From Halonotius roseus (GTDB taxonomy: Archaea > Halobacteriota > Halobacteria > Halobacteriales > Haloferacaceae), in the NCBI RefSeq assembly GCF_006861655.1, contig NZ_SESI01000002.1, forward strand, positions 186,001 through 250,000: 64,000 nucleotides of DNA, given 5' to 3'. Position numbers and translations under genes: made by a program. Under the pieces are notes generated by a model, which saw only the letters and a list, made by a program, of their open reading frames with translations, was not told the DNA's origin and did no database searches. Below, one piece after another: positions 6,826 through 15,392 of the stretch (position 1 is its first letter; each line of letters starts with the position of its first letter).

Positions 6826-7137
6826 TTATTCGCGGATCGTGATCTCGCCGTCAGCGGTCGCGGTTACCTCGTAACCATCGACAGGGAAGGTCACCTGACC
6901 GGTTCGCTGACTCTCGTTGATCGGGCCAAACAGGTCATCAAGCGCGTCGAGGTCGATATGATCGAAAACGATCGTATCGCCGTGTTCGGCGTCGAACCCC
7001 GGAATCTCATCAAGTGCCATCAGAACCCGCGTACTGAGTGAGTCGCCCGATGTCGAATCAGAGGAAGACTGGTATACGACAGAGCCGTCCGTCTGTCTCT
7101 CTGTCGACGACACACATTCGCGTGACATTGATTTCAT
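6826..7137 (-). CDS. HalOD1 output-domain protein
   Basis: The 103 residues are a Ser/Thr-rich lead (1-33) and a HalOD1-like domain (about 34-103: LSTRVLMALDEIPGFDAEHG, IDLDALDDLF, GQVTFPVDGYEVTATADGEI). HalOD1 stands alone or at the end of haloarchaeal signalling proteins; its molecular role is unknown. An AT-rich TTAATATTTA at 7157-7148 supports promoter activity just upstream. The second ATG (7128) gives more normal TATA spacing than 7137. It is divergent from the flippase micro-ORF. Confidence 0.75.
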   Translation of the reverse strand: MKSMSRECVSSTERQTDGSVVYQSSSDSTSGDSLSTRVLMALDEIPGFDAEHGDTIVFDHIDLDALDDLFGPINESQRTGQVTFPVDGYEVTATADGEITIRE

Positions 7138-7191
7138 ATAGAGGATGTAAATATTAACTGTTTCGTGTCATGCGTAATAGTGGTAGTTAAG

Positions 7192-7203
7192 CTATAACTA
7201 CAG
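7192..7203 (+). promoter_or_regulatory. Promoter-like box (CTATAACTACAG) for ORF 7228
   Basis: GCTATAACTACAG keeps the TATAAC core of the recurrent box and ends 24 nt before ATG 7228. It supports a leaderless start of the 70-codon ORF rather than of the flippase at 7437, which is more than 230 nt away. Confidence 0.45.
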
Positions 7204-7227
7204 TCTGGTGAGAGGTTAGAGAAGCTA

Positions 7228-7440
7228 ATGTGTGTACCGAGCCCCGAACCGTGGGTTTGGGGCAGGTTCGACCGTGAGACCGTGATCGAATGTGCAACCA
7301 CACCGCCGAGTCACACTGCGAGCCCATCGCTACGCCCGACAGCTGGCCCGCTGTCGACAACGACTGGCTGTCCGCTGTCGGCAACGACCGAGTATCCACC
7401 GTCGACAGCCACGACCACCCACTCGTTGCACTCGTTATGA
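7228..7440 (+). CDS. Upstream ORF, Thr/Ser/Pro-rich, ATGA-coupled to the flippase (70 aa)
   Basis: ATG 7228 follows a promoter-like box by 24 nt. The ORF ends in TGA 7438-7440, which overlaps the flippase ATG (7437). The last 35 residues repeat a degenerate unit (PLSTTTGC, PLSATTEY, PPSTATTT), encoded by GTCGAC-rich DNA. No known domain is seen. It is the longest of the coupled upstream ORFs here and could be either a leader or a small protein. Confidence 0.45.
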   Translation: MCVPSPEPWVWGRFDRETVIECATTPPSHTASPSLRPTAGPLSTTTGCPLSATTEYPPSTATTTHSLHSL

Positions 7441-8936
7441 AGGGAACGACACAGCTGTTTCGGCGGTTCCTCTCGCTGCTCGGCCCGAAGCTGATAACGA
7501 CGATCCTGGCGGTGGTCTCGACGCCCGTGATCGTACGGCTGTTAGGCCCGGCGAGCTACGGCGATTACGCCGTGTTGCTCTCGGTGTACTCGCTGTATAT
7601 GATCCCGATCAGCGCGGCGATCACCGAGGGCGTCCAGAAGTTTCTCGCCGAGGAGCGCGACACCGAGGCGTGGATCGAGCGCGTCCTGCAGTTCTATCTC
7701 GGCGTCGCCCTGCTGTTGGCACTCGTCGGGAGCGGCGTGCTCCTCGTCGTCACGGATCTCGGCGTCGCCGAACGGGTCGGTGAGGGGTTCACGCGCTACT
7801 TCTATCTGCTGGCGGGGTTCGTCTTCGTCGGCCAGTTCCGGGCGTTGTCGATGCACTCGCTGCTCGGCTTCGGCTTCGAACAGGTCAAAGGCCCACTTGG
7901 CGTGCTGAAGAAGGGGCTCACCGTCGGCGTCGGCATCGGGCTCGTCGCGGGCGGGTTGGGCGTCGTCGGGATGCTTCTCGGCCACATCGTCGCCAACGCA
8001 CTGACGGCGATCATCGCGGGGGCTGTCATCCTCCGCCGGATCTCGCTGCGGGAGCTGTTCAGCCTGCCCGACTCACTTCCCTATCGGGAATTTCTCTCGT
8101 TTAATGGGCTCAACATCGTGCTCGTGTTGCTCGTGATGTCGCTGTTTCACGTCGATGTCATCATGGTTCGCACGCTCGTCGGCGACGAGGCGACCGGCTA
8201 CTACAAGGCCGCCCTCTCGCTGGCGGAGTATATCTGGATTGTGCCGATCGTCCTTCAGGGCCTGCTGCTGCATTCAAGTTCAACGCTGTGGAGCGAGAAC
8301 CGGTACGACGAGCTCTCGGCACTTGCCGGTCGGATCACCCGCTATACAGCCCTGCTGGTCGTGTTGATGGCGATCGGCCTCGGGACGCTGGCCGACCGGG
8401 TCGTTCCGCTCTACTACGGCGAGCCCTTCGCGGTGGCAACGACACCGCTGTTGCTGTTGCTGCCGGGGGCGGTCGGCTTCGCGGTCGCCCGCCCGCTGCA
8501 GGCGATCTGTCAGGGCTCCGGGCAGCTCCGCGTGCTCATCGCCGCCGTCGGCGTTGCGGCCGCGCTCAACGTCGGCTTGAACGCCGCGCTCATCCCGCTG
8601 TTCGGGATGAATGGCGCGGCGACAGCGACCAGCGTCGCCTACGGCTCGATGTTCGTCCTGCTCGTGTGGGCCTCCCGCCGCCTCGGCTACGACCCGGTGG
8701 CGGATCTCCGGGCGGCCCGGATCGGCCTGACGGCAGCTCTCGCCGGCGGCATCATCGTCGGCACCAGCCGACTGATCGACGCCGACTTCCTCGCGTTGGG
8801 GGTTGTCCCCGTTGTCGGTCTCGGTACCTTTTCGCTGCTGGCGATCACCCTCGGTGCGGTCGATACCGACGAGGTCGTCGAGATCCTGGCGAAGCTGCCG
8901 CTGCCAACGCGGGTTACGGCGTTGCTGCCGGGATAG
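7437..8936 (+). CDS. Wzx-type polysaccharide flippase (MOP superfamily)
   Basis: This is a 499-residue integral membrane protein with about 12-14 hydrophobic segments, starting MKGTTQLFRRFLSLLGPKLI. The motif PASYGDYAVLLSVYSLYMIP near the N-terminus and GEPFAVATTPLLLLLPG mid-protein are usual for MOP flippases that move lipid-linked sugars to the outer face. An in-frame extension to 7290 is possible, but 7437 aligns with the usual family start and forms ATGA with the upstream ORF. It is followed by the ATP-grasp gene. A second flippase lies at 54514 and an ABC exporter at 62299. Confidence 0.85.
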   Translation: MKGTTQLFRRFLSLLGPKLITTILAVVSTPVIVRLLGPASYGDYAVLLSVYSLYMIPISAAITEGVQKFLAEERDTEAWIERVLQFYLGVALLLALVGSGVLLVVTDLGVAERVGEGFTRYFYLLAGFVFVGQFRALSMHSLLGFGFEQVKGPLGVLKKGLTVGVGIGLVAGGLGVVGMLLGHIVANALTAIIAGAVILRRISLRELFSLPDSLPYREFLSFNGLNIVLVLLVMSLFHVDVIMVRTLVGDEATGYYKAALSLAEYIWIVPIVLQGLLLHSSSTLWSENRYDELSALAGRITRYTALLVVLMAIGLGTLADRVVPLYYGEPFAVATTPLLLLLPGAVGFAVARPLQAICQGSGQLRVLIAAVGVAAALNVGLNAALIPLFGMNGAATATSVAYGSMFVLLVWASRRLGYDPVADLRAARIGLTAALAGGIIVGTSRLIDADFLALGVVPVVGLGTFSLLAITLGAVDTDEVVEILAKLPLPTRVTALLPG

Positions 8937-8988
8937 TGGTGGGGCTGCAATCGGAGGAAATCGCGGCGACCGCGGGGTGGTAAGCAAA

Positions 8989-9000
8989 CCATAACTTAGC
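8989..9000 (+). promoter_or_regulatory. Promoter-like box (CCATAACTTAGC) for ATP-grasp gene
   Basis: GGTAAGCAAACCATAACTTAGC ends 22 nt before ATG 9023. It shares the GGTAAG lead with the box at 23864. The spacing supports a leaderless transcript and picks ATG 9023 over the GTG at 9008. Confidence 0.5.
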
Positions 9001-9022
9001 ACTCTTCGTGCCCGTTTCGACC

Positions 9023-10219
9023 ATGTCACAGACGGACGCCGACAGAGTGATCGTGCCGGCAATCGGAACCGGCGGCTCGCTCAGCGTGATTCGTTCCCTC
9101 GGGCAAGCGGGGTATACGACGATGGCAGTTTCGGAAAAACAGCGACCGCCGTCGTTTAGCTCGCGGCACTGCGACGAACGATACCGGGTTCCATCGCCAC
9201 AAACCGACCTCGACGGCTACGCCGACGCCCTCCTGACGCTCGCTGCCAACGACGATGTTGGCACGATCGTCCCGGTTCGGGAGCCGGATGTGTACGTACT
9301 TGCCGAACGCCGCGAGGAGTTCGCCGAGCACGTCGGCGTCCTCTGGCCGACGGCCGACGGTCTGAACAGGATTCACGACCGAAAACGGCTGTTTGCGGCC
9401 GCCGAGGACGCCGGCGTGTCGGTTCCCGAAACGATCCCGCTGGACGAAGTTGAGGACTGGAACCGCGAGCGGATCGTCAAAGGCCGCCACGCGATCCTCA
9501 CCGCCGACAACGCCGAATCGGTGCCCGAGGGGGAGTTCCGGTCGCCGCCGAAGACGATCTTCCTCGAACCGGGCGAGGAGCCCGACGTCGAGGCGATCAT
9601 CGACGCGATGGATCACGTCCCGATCACGCAGGCCTACGTCGACGGCACCGAGTACTGTTTCCGCGGGCTCTACGACGACGGCGAGGCGGTCGTCACCTCC
9701 CAGAAGAAACTGGTTCGCGGCTACAAGTACTGCCGCGGGCCGAGTATCTACCACGAAGCTGTCGAGGAGCCAGCCCTAGAGAAAGCGGGCCGCGCGCTGT
9801 TGGACGAACTCGATTACACCGGGATGGCGTCGGTCGGCTTCATCCGCGACAGCGACGGCGAGTTCAACCTCCTGGAAATCAACCCCCGAATCCCCTCCAG
9901 CCTGCCGATGGACATTCACGCCGGCCTCGATTACCCCAAATATTTCTGGGAGCTGGCGACCGAGGGCGCGGTCACCGCCGAACAGGACTATCAACCGGGA
10001 ACAGCGAGCCACCTGCTCCGCGGCGAGGCCGTCCACCTCCACAGCGTCCTCCGCGAGGAGTACCCCCTCACCCCCCGGCCATCGGGAGCGGAAACGACCT
10101 GGGACATCGCCCGCTCGCTCGTCGAACAGCCACAGTTCGACTATCTCAGGCTCGACGACCCCGCGCCGTTCGTCCGCGATCTGACGAACGCAGGGCGGTC
10201 GATGGTGCCACTGCTCTAA
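9023..10219 (+). CDS. ATP-grasp carboxylate-amine ligase-like protein
   Basis: This 398-residue protein has an N-terminal Rossmann-like part (VIVPAIGTGGSLSVIRSLGQ), a lid region with KRLFAAAEDAGVSVPETI, and a C-terminal ATP-grasp domain with Gly- and acid-rich metal ligands (YTGMASVGFIRDSDGEFNLLEINPR). The family joins a carboxylate to an amine or thiol through an acyl phosphate. In this context it may add an amino acid or organic acid to an amino sugar. It is followed after 33 nt by an SDR gene, probably in one operon. Confidence 0.78.
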   Translation: MSQTDADRVIVPAIGTGGSLSVIRSLGQAGYTTMAVSEKQRPPSFSSRHCDERYRVPSPQTDLDGYADALLTLAANDDVGTIVPVREPDVYVLAERREEFAEHVGVLWPTADGLNRIHDRKRLFAAAEDAGVSVPETIPLDEVEDWNRERIVKGRHAILTADNAESVPEGEFRSPPKTIFLEPGEEPDVEAIIDAMDHVPITQAYVDGTEYCFRGLYDDGEAVVTSQKKLVRGYKYCRGPSIYHEAVEEPALEKAGRALLDELDYTGMASVGFIRDSDGEFNLLEINPRIPSSLPMDIHAGLDYPKYFWELATEGAVTAEQDYQPGTASHLLRGEAVHLHSVLREEYPLTPRPSGAETTWDIARSLVEQPQFDYLRLDDPAPFVRDLTNAGRSMVPLL

Positions 10220-10252
10220 GGACTGATCATCACAGAAGGTGGTAGATTTCTC

Positions 10253-11020
10253 ATGGATTCGTCAGAGACAGGCCGTGTCGTCGTCCTCACGGGCGCAAAC
10301 GAGGGCATCGGCTACGGGATGCTCACCGCACTCGTCGAAAGCGGGTACCGTGTTGCCGGCCTCGATGTTCGTGGCGACGCCATCGGGTCGTTGCAGGAAT
10401 CAAACCCCGAAACCGTCCGCTACTACGACTGCGATGTGACCGTCGACGACGATGTCGAGCGCGCGGTCGAGGCTGTCATCGACGACTGGGATCGCATCGA
10501 TATTCTGGTCAACAACGCGGCGGTGCTGAACTTCGGGTTTTTCGACGAGCAGACCTCAGAGGAGATGGATCGGGTGTTTGCGGTGAACTTCTTCGGTGCT
10601 GTCCAGCTGATCCGGGAAGTGCTACCCCACATGCGAGCGCAGAACGGCGGCATCATCCACAACGTCAGCTCCGGGGCCGGGCGGGTCGGCAACCCCGGAT
10701 TAACCGGCTACGCCGCGACGAAAGGGGCGATCGAATCGTTTACGCGCTCGTTGCGCCATGAACTGCGGCACGAGCCCGTGACGTGTACGATCATGCATCC
10801 CCGACTGGCAGCGACACGCTCGGCGAACACACTCGGCTACCCGGCCTCACAGCTGAGCGATCCCGACGACGTGGGCCGCAAACTCGCCGGCAAGATCGAA
10901 TCGACCCGCACCGTCATCTACGCCGACTGGGTGACGCGGATCGGGCTCTTCGTTGCCCGGCAAGTCCCGTCGCTCGTCACGCGAAGCACGGAACGGTTTC
11001 TCACGTCCCGCGAGCGGTGA
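10253..11020 (+). CDS. Short-chain dehydrogenase/reductase
   Basis: The 255 residues carry the classical SDR pattern: TGANEGIG (cofactor binding, about 13-20), NNAAV (about 88-92), Ser in NVSSGAG and catalytic YAATK (about 151-155). The Asp in GLDVRG suggests NAD preference. An AAGGTGG site precedes ATG 10253. It follows the ATP-grasp gene by 33 nt. The C-terminus has a basic amphipathic stretch (IGLFVARQVPSLVTRSTERF). The substrate is unknown; polyprenol or sugar-linked carbonyls are possibilities. Confidence 0.8.
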   Translation: MDSSETGRVVVLTGANEGIGYGMLTALVESGYRVAGLDVRGDAIGSLQESNPETVRYYDCDVTVDDDVERAVEAVIDDWDRIDILVNNAAVLNFGFFDEQTSEEMDRVFAVNFFGAVQLIREVLPHMRAQNGGIIHNVSSGAGRVGNPGLTGYAATKGAIESFTRSLRHELRHEPVTCTIMHPRLAATRSANTLGYPASQLSDPDDVGRKLAGKIESTRTVIYADWVTRIGLFVARQVPSLVTRSTERFLTSRER

Positions 11021-11041
11021 CAGCGTACTGAACTCCGCTTC

Positions 11042-11476
11042 CTACACGTCGACGACACCGAGAATGAACGCGACCAACGGCACCGCGACCAGGACGTGAT
11101 AGACGACGAGGATCGCTTGGCCCGCGGTCGTAATCCCCATCGAGGGGGAAACTACCGCGACTGGGATGAGCATGAGCACGAAAACGCCCACCGCAACCGC
11201 GAGGAAGTTCCGGGCCGGCCGGTCGGTGACTGTGGCAAGCGCGGCGTAAACAAGTGCCGCACCGACCCCGGAGATGACTGTCGTCACGATCAGTGGGCCG
11301 GCCGCAAACGGCGACATCGCGCCCGACACACCGACATCGATACCGAGCGCGGTGACGATCGCCTGGGTCACCAGCAATGCGACGATAGCGACGACCACAC
11401 CCAGTGTCGTCCGCCGGGCGAGCGCGCCGCCTGTTTCGGGAATCGGGTACCGACCACTCATAGCAGAGGTTTCCAT
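11042..11476 (-). CDS. Four-helix membrane protein, DUF6069-like
   Basis: This is a protein of about 144 residues with four hydrophobic segments (LGVVVAIVALLVTQAIVTAL, LIVTTVISGVGAALVYAALA, NFLAVAVGVFVLMLIPVAVV, AILVVYHVLVAVPLVAFILG) separated by short loops. The length and spacing resemble DUF6069 proteins. ATG 11476 was chosen; 11461 (MSGRYPIPETGG) is equally possible. It is convergent with the SDR gene, with only 21 nt between stops. Function unknown. Confidence 0.6.
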   Translation of the reverse strand: METSAMSGRYPIPETGGALARRTTLGVVVAIVALLVTQAIVTALGIDVGVSGAMSPFAAGPLIVTTVISGVGAALVYAALATVTDRPARNFLAVAVGVFVLMLIPVAVVSPSMGITTAGQAILVVYHVLVAVPLVAFILGVVDV

Positions 11477-11732
11477 GCCCCCTGTCGGCGGCCCCCGTAT
11501 GTTAGTATATGGCACATATCGGTTGGTTCCGTGCCGATCTCGGCTGTGCGATCTCGGATACTGAGCTGAGACGGAAAGATCGTGTTACCCATCGAACCAA
11601 CTGACGGCACATAACCAATCGGTGGCTAACAATACGGTTGCGCCGCAGACGACGAATCGGTATGACACACCAAGCGACATGGCACGGGTATCCGGATCGG
11701 ACTCGATCAACCGACGGAAACGGGAGTCGCCG

Positions 11733-12611
11733 ATGACGATGAACGTCCTCGTGACCGGCGCGACCGGCACGCAGGGCGGGAGCGTTGTGAGTCAGCTGCT
11801 CTCCGGCACATACGGTGCCTGCGATGTGTACGGGCTGACCCGGACAGCCACCGGTCACGCGGCTCGGACGCTCGAATCGCGTGGCGTGACCGTGCTTGAA
11901 GGTGATCTCACCGACGCCGAACGGATGCGTGAGTGCTGTACGGACATGGACGCCGTCTTCGGCGTGACGACGTTCTTCGAGGCGGGCACCGACGCCGAAA
12001 CCGAACAGGGCATCACGCTCGCCGAGGCCGCCGACGATGCCGGCGTCGAGCGGTTCGTGTTCTCCTCGGTCGGGCGTGCCGACGAGGCCCCGCTGGCGCA
12101 TTTCGCCTCGAAAGCACAGATCGAGAAACGAGTCAAGGAACTCGGCTTCGAGCATACGATCCTCCGACCGGTGTTCTTCATGCAGAACTTCGCCACCTAC
12201 CACGGCGAGGAACTCGACGAGGGAACCTTGTCGATGCCGATGGCACCGGACACGCCGCTCGCACTCCTCGATGCGATGGATATCGGCAAGGCCGTCGGGA
12301 TGGCACTACAAGACGGCGACCGCTTCGGCGGGAAGACCATCGAACTCGCCGGCGACAACCGGACACCCGTGGAGATCGCCACGGCCCTCTCGACGGAACT
12401 CGGCCACGAGATCACCCACGTTCGGCCTGATCTCGACGACTACCGCGCGATGGCCGGCGACGAAATGGCCGAGATGTACGACTGGTTCGACACGGTCGGC
12501 TACGGATCGAACCCGACAGCCGACGCGGAAGCCTACGGGCTCAACCCGAACGATTTCGCGTCGTTCCTCTCGAAAGGGGAACCGTTCCAATCCGTCCAGC
12601 CGGGCGTCTGA
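11733..12611 (+). CDS. NmrA/HSCARG-family NAD(P)-binding protein
   Basis: The 292 residues start MTMNVLVTGATGTQGGSVVSQL. The GxxGxxG Rossmann motif lies at about 9-15, then GDLTDAERM, FVFSSVGRAD and the C-terminal PVEIATALSTELG block typical of NmrA-like proteins. The family contains redox sensors and atypical SDRs without the YxxxK catalytic pair, which is also absent here. The upstream frame reaches 11622, but the Rossmann strand begins right after 11733. Nothing links it specifically to glycans. Confidence 0.75.
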   Translation: MTMNVLVTGATGTQGGSVVSQLLSGTYGACDVYGLTRTATGHAARTLESRGVTVLEGDLTDAERMRECCTDMDAVFGVTTFFEAGTDAETEQGITLAEAADDAGVERFVFSSVGRADEAPLAHFASKAQIEKRVKELGFEHTILRPVFFMQNFATYHGEELDEGTLSMPMAPDTPLALLDAMDIGKAVGMALQDGDRFGGKTIELAGDNRTPVEIATALSTELGHEITHVRPDLDDYRAMAGDEMAEMYDWFDTVGYGSNPTADAEAYGLNPNDFASFLSKGEPFQSVQPGV

Positions 12612-12642
12612 AACAGCAGGCGGGAACCGGTTGCTCGGCAGC

Positions 12643-13905
12643 TCAGTCCTGGTCGGTTGCCGATTCTGCTGTGTCGGCTACCGATGTTGTTTCGTCGGCT
12701 GTCGATTCCGCCGTGTCGGCTGTCGACCCTGTTTCGTCGGCTGTCGGCTCGGGCTGCTTTTCCGCATCCAACGGCGAGCCCTGCAGCACCCGCCCCGCCG
12801 CAACGACCTCGACAGCCGACAGCGGGTACGCCGACGCCGGCCGTGGCGACCGTGTCAACCCCTCTGCCACGCCGACGATAGCGAGCGTCTTGGTAGCGAG
12901 GAAGTCGACGGCCCCTTGCAGCCCACGCTTACTTGCGATCACCGCGAACCCGATCGCCGAGAACACCAGCCAGCCGACCAACAGCGGGGTAAACACCAGC
13001 GACACCACACCGGCCGCGAACCACGCCACTAACCCGAGTTTGTATCGCTGGCGACGGAGCAACAGCCGCAGGATCGCGGGCTCGCCGAGCCACTTGCGGA
13101 TCGTCTGGCCGGGCGCGACGTAGTAGCCCTGTCGCCACCGCCGCAGCGGCTCCGGGATCTCGGGGTCGTCGTCGTGGGTCGCCGAGACTTCCGGCAACCG
13201 TACTAATCGCTTGCCGGCGGTCGTCAACTGGAAGCCGACATCCACGTCCTCATACCCCTGCAGCCAGGGATCGAAGCCGCCGATCGCGGCGAGGGCGGCG
13301 GCGTCATAGAGGGTGACGCCGCCGATCTTGTTGACCTCCCTGACGCCGGTCTGTATCGACTCATCAAGACAGCCCTCAACGCCGACAGTATCCTCGTTGT
13401 TCCGGAGGTAGTCGATCGCTCGCGGCAGCCACGTCTCGGTCAGTGTCATATCGCCGTCGACGTGGAGCACCAACTCACCGCGAGCGACCTGGTCACCGAC
13501 GAACCGACCTGCCCCACAGGAGACGGTGTGTTCCTCCGGGATGCGAAGGATCGTCACCGGGTATCTGCGGGCGCGTTCGATCGTCCGGTCGGTCGACGCG
13601 GAGTCGACGAGGATCACCTCGAAGGCGGAGACGCCACGACAGGCCGCGAACACGCTCTCGATGCAGTCTTCGACCTGATCCGCCTCGTTTTCGGTGATGA
13701 TGACAACCGACAGCGGGATCGCTCCCTTCTCGGCTGGTGTCGTCGGATCGATCTCCCTGACCGTGCGGTCATCGTCGGCTGTGGGTGCGGCCGCCGACTC
13801 GGCTGCTGTCGATTCAGCCCCTGTCGACCCGTTGGCCCCCATCGATTCAGCCGCTGTCGACTCGCTGGCTTCTGTCGACTCCGCTGTCGTGTCGGTTGCG
13901 GTCAT
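12643..13905 (-). CDS. GT2 glycosyltransferase with low-complexity tails
   Basis: The 420 residues contain a GT2 domain (about 62-290): PLSVVIITENEADQVEDCI, LVDSASTD, the DxD motif HVDGDMTL (D150, D152) and GYEDVDVGFQLT. Two hydrophobic helices follow (about 300-345). Both termini are repetitive: about 50 N-terminal residues of ESTAAES-like repeats and about 40 C-terminal residues of TADETxSxADTAES repeats, encoded by GTCGA-rich tandem DNA. Its ATG overlaps the stop of the beta-helix gene as ATGA (13905-13902). Confidence 0.82.
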   Translation of the reverse strand: MTATDTTAESTEASESTAAESMGANGSTGAESTAAESAAAPTADDDRTVREIDPTTPAEKGAIPLSVVIITENEADQVEDCIESVFAACRGVSAFEVILVDSASTDRTIERARRYPVTILRIPEEHTVSCGAGRFVGDQVARGELVLHVDGDMTLTETWLPRAIDYLRNNEDTVGVEGCLDESIQTGVREVNKIGGVTLYDAAALAAIGGFDPWLQGYEDVDVGFQLTTAGKRLVRLPEVSATHDDDPEIPEPLRRWRQGYYVAPGQTIRKWLGEPAILRLLLRRQRYKLGLVAWFAAGVVSLVFTPLLVGWLVFSAIGFAVIASKRGLQGAVDFLATKTLAIVGVAEGLTRSPRPASAYPLSAVEVVAAGRVLQGSPLDAEKQPEPTADETGSTADTAESTADETTSVADTAESATDQD

Positions 13906-15299
13906 CGGGCACTCTCCGGGGCGAAATCGCCATCGGTTGCACTCATCTCGTCGATCTCCTCGCGGCCGTCGGGCGTGACGAGCGTGGTGTTCTCGATCTC
14001 CAGCGTCGCGTTCTGTAGGACGAGCGGATGGTTGGTCACATCGATCGTGGAGTCGACGAGCCGGCAGTCAGCCGAGTCTCGAAAGACGATGCCGGTGCGG
14101 TTCTCACCGGATCCCCCGATGGTGCAGTTCCGAAACACCGTTTCGTCGCGGCCCTCGACGAGCACTGCTTGTCCCTCGGCCGCGCTACCGCCGATGTCGA
14201 TGGCCTCGAAGGTTGGCGTTTCCGGGTTGTCGGTGGTTTGGGCGAACAGCCGGATCGCGGCCGTCTCATTGCGATCGATCCGGATGCGCGTGTTCTGGAC
14301 GGTCGCCCCGCCGTTGGTCTCATGGAAGACGATCCCGCCGTGGGTGAATCGGGAATCGTCGGTGATCCGAACCTCACAGTCATCGATGAGTTGGCCGTGG
14401 CCGCTGCGCAGCCGAAAGCCGCGGGCGTTGGCGGTGACATCGCCATCCGATGGCGGCGGCGCGTCGCTGATGGAGGTAACGCCGCGGGCGACCGACCCCG
14501 CCGAACCAAGTCGGACGTTGGCGACGTTGTTGTTCCGGTAGGTGCCACCCTCGACGTGGACGATCCCGCCCGCGCCGTCGGCGAGTCCCGGAGCCGAGGC
14601 GTACAGCCCGTTGTCGGTAAACCCATCGACAGAGCAGTTCCGGAAGATGAGATCGCCCGCGTGCTGTTTGCCGACGAAGACGCCGGTCAGCCACGAGTCG
14701 GTGCGTTCGTTGGCGATCTGGAGGCCATCGACGATGGCCGTCGCCGCCTCGTCAACGACATCGAGCCGGAACAGTGCGACCTGTTCGGGACACGCCCCCG
14801 GCGCGCGGATGTTGGCGGCGATCACATCGCCCGTGGCGGTGATCCGGATGATACCACCGGTCGAATCGCCGGTGAAATCGAACGTGACACCGTCTAACAG
14901 AAGGTTAGCAACGTTTTCGAGGTGGAGATACGAGCTGCCGCCCTCAACGCAGGTGCCCGACTCGGCGAGAAACGTTGGTCGACTGCGGCCCTGCCCGGCG
15001 ATCCCGAAATCGCTGTACCCGCTGAGTGTGATCGGTTCGAGCAGGTAGCTGCCGTCGGGAAACGACAGCAGCGTGTCGTCGCCGGCATACCCCTCGATGA
15101 TATCGTTGACCGGCTCCTCGCCGGTGGGGTCGGCCCCGGCCTCGACGGCGTCGACGACGGTGCCAAACTCGTCGGCGTGAGGAACGTCCGTCTCCGTGGG
15201 CGGGCGATCATCTAACAGCGTTGTCCCGATACCAGCACCGATCCCGACACCGCCAGCGATCCCCAATCCGATCAACAGCTTCCGACGGTCTAGCTCCAT
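13902..15299 (-). CDS. Secreted right-handed beta-helix protein (Tat substrate)
   Basis: This 465-residue protein starts MELDRRKLLIGLGIAGGVGI, with a twin-arginine motif (DRRKLL) and hydrophobic h-region, so it is exported folded. The remainder is rich in short beta-strand repeats (GGIIRITATGDVIAANI, LIFRNCSVDGFTDNGLYAS, TIGGSGENRTGIVFRDSADC), as in pectate-lyase-like parallel beta-helices that bind or cleave acidic polysaccharide. A promoter-like box lies 25 nt upstream. It is translationally coupled to the GT2 gene at 12643. The catalytic type is not recognisable. Confidence 0.75.
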   Translation of the reverse strand: MELDRRKLLIGLGIAGGVGIGAGIGTTLLDDRPPTETDVPHADEFGTVVDAVEAGADPTGEEPVNDIIEGYAGDDTLLSFPDGSYLLEPITLSGYSDFGIAGQGRSRPTFLAESGTCVEGGSSYLHLENVANLLLDGVTFDFTGDSTGGIIRITATGDVIAANIRAPGACPEQVALFRLDVVDEAATAIVDGLQIANERTDSWLTGVFVGKQHAGDLIFRNCSVDGFTDNGLYASAPGLADGAGGIVHVEGGTYRNNNVANVRLGSAGSVARGVTSISDAPPPSDGDVTANARGFRLRSGHGQLIDDCEVRITDDSRFTHGGIVFHETNGGATVQNTRIRIDRNETAAIRLFAQTTDNPETPTFEAIDIGGSAAEGQAVLVEGRDETVFRNCTIGGSGENRTGIVFRDSADCRLVDSTIDVTNHPLVLQNATLEIENTTLVTPDGREEIDEMSATDGDFAPESAR

Positions 15300-15324
15300 T
15301 TGTGCCGGCGAAAGCGTCCTGTGA

Positions 15325-15336
15325 GGATTGTTATGC
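15325..15336 (-). promoter_or_regulatory. Promoter-like box (GCATAACAATCC) for beta-helix gene
   Basis: The minus strand reads CAGCATAACAATCC and ends 25 nt before ATG 15299. It fits the recurrent box at 9 of 12 positions. Confidence 0.45.
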
Positions 15337-15392
15337 TGTGGTTACGCTCACCGGAGCGAACCCCCGGGAGGGAGTTCCAGCGAACCCGGAAG

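Noticed and set aside
6796-7041. 81-codon plus-strand frame antisense to the HalOD1 gene
   Set aside because: It lies entirely opposite a real domain-bearing gene and its own sequence has no domain; a mirror frame.
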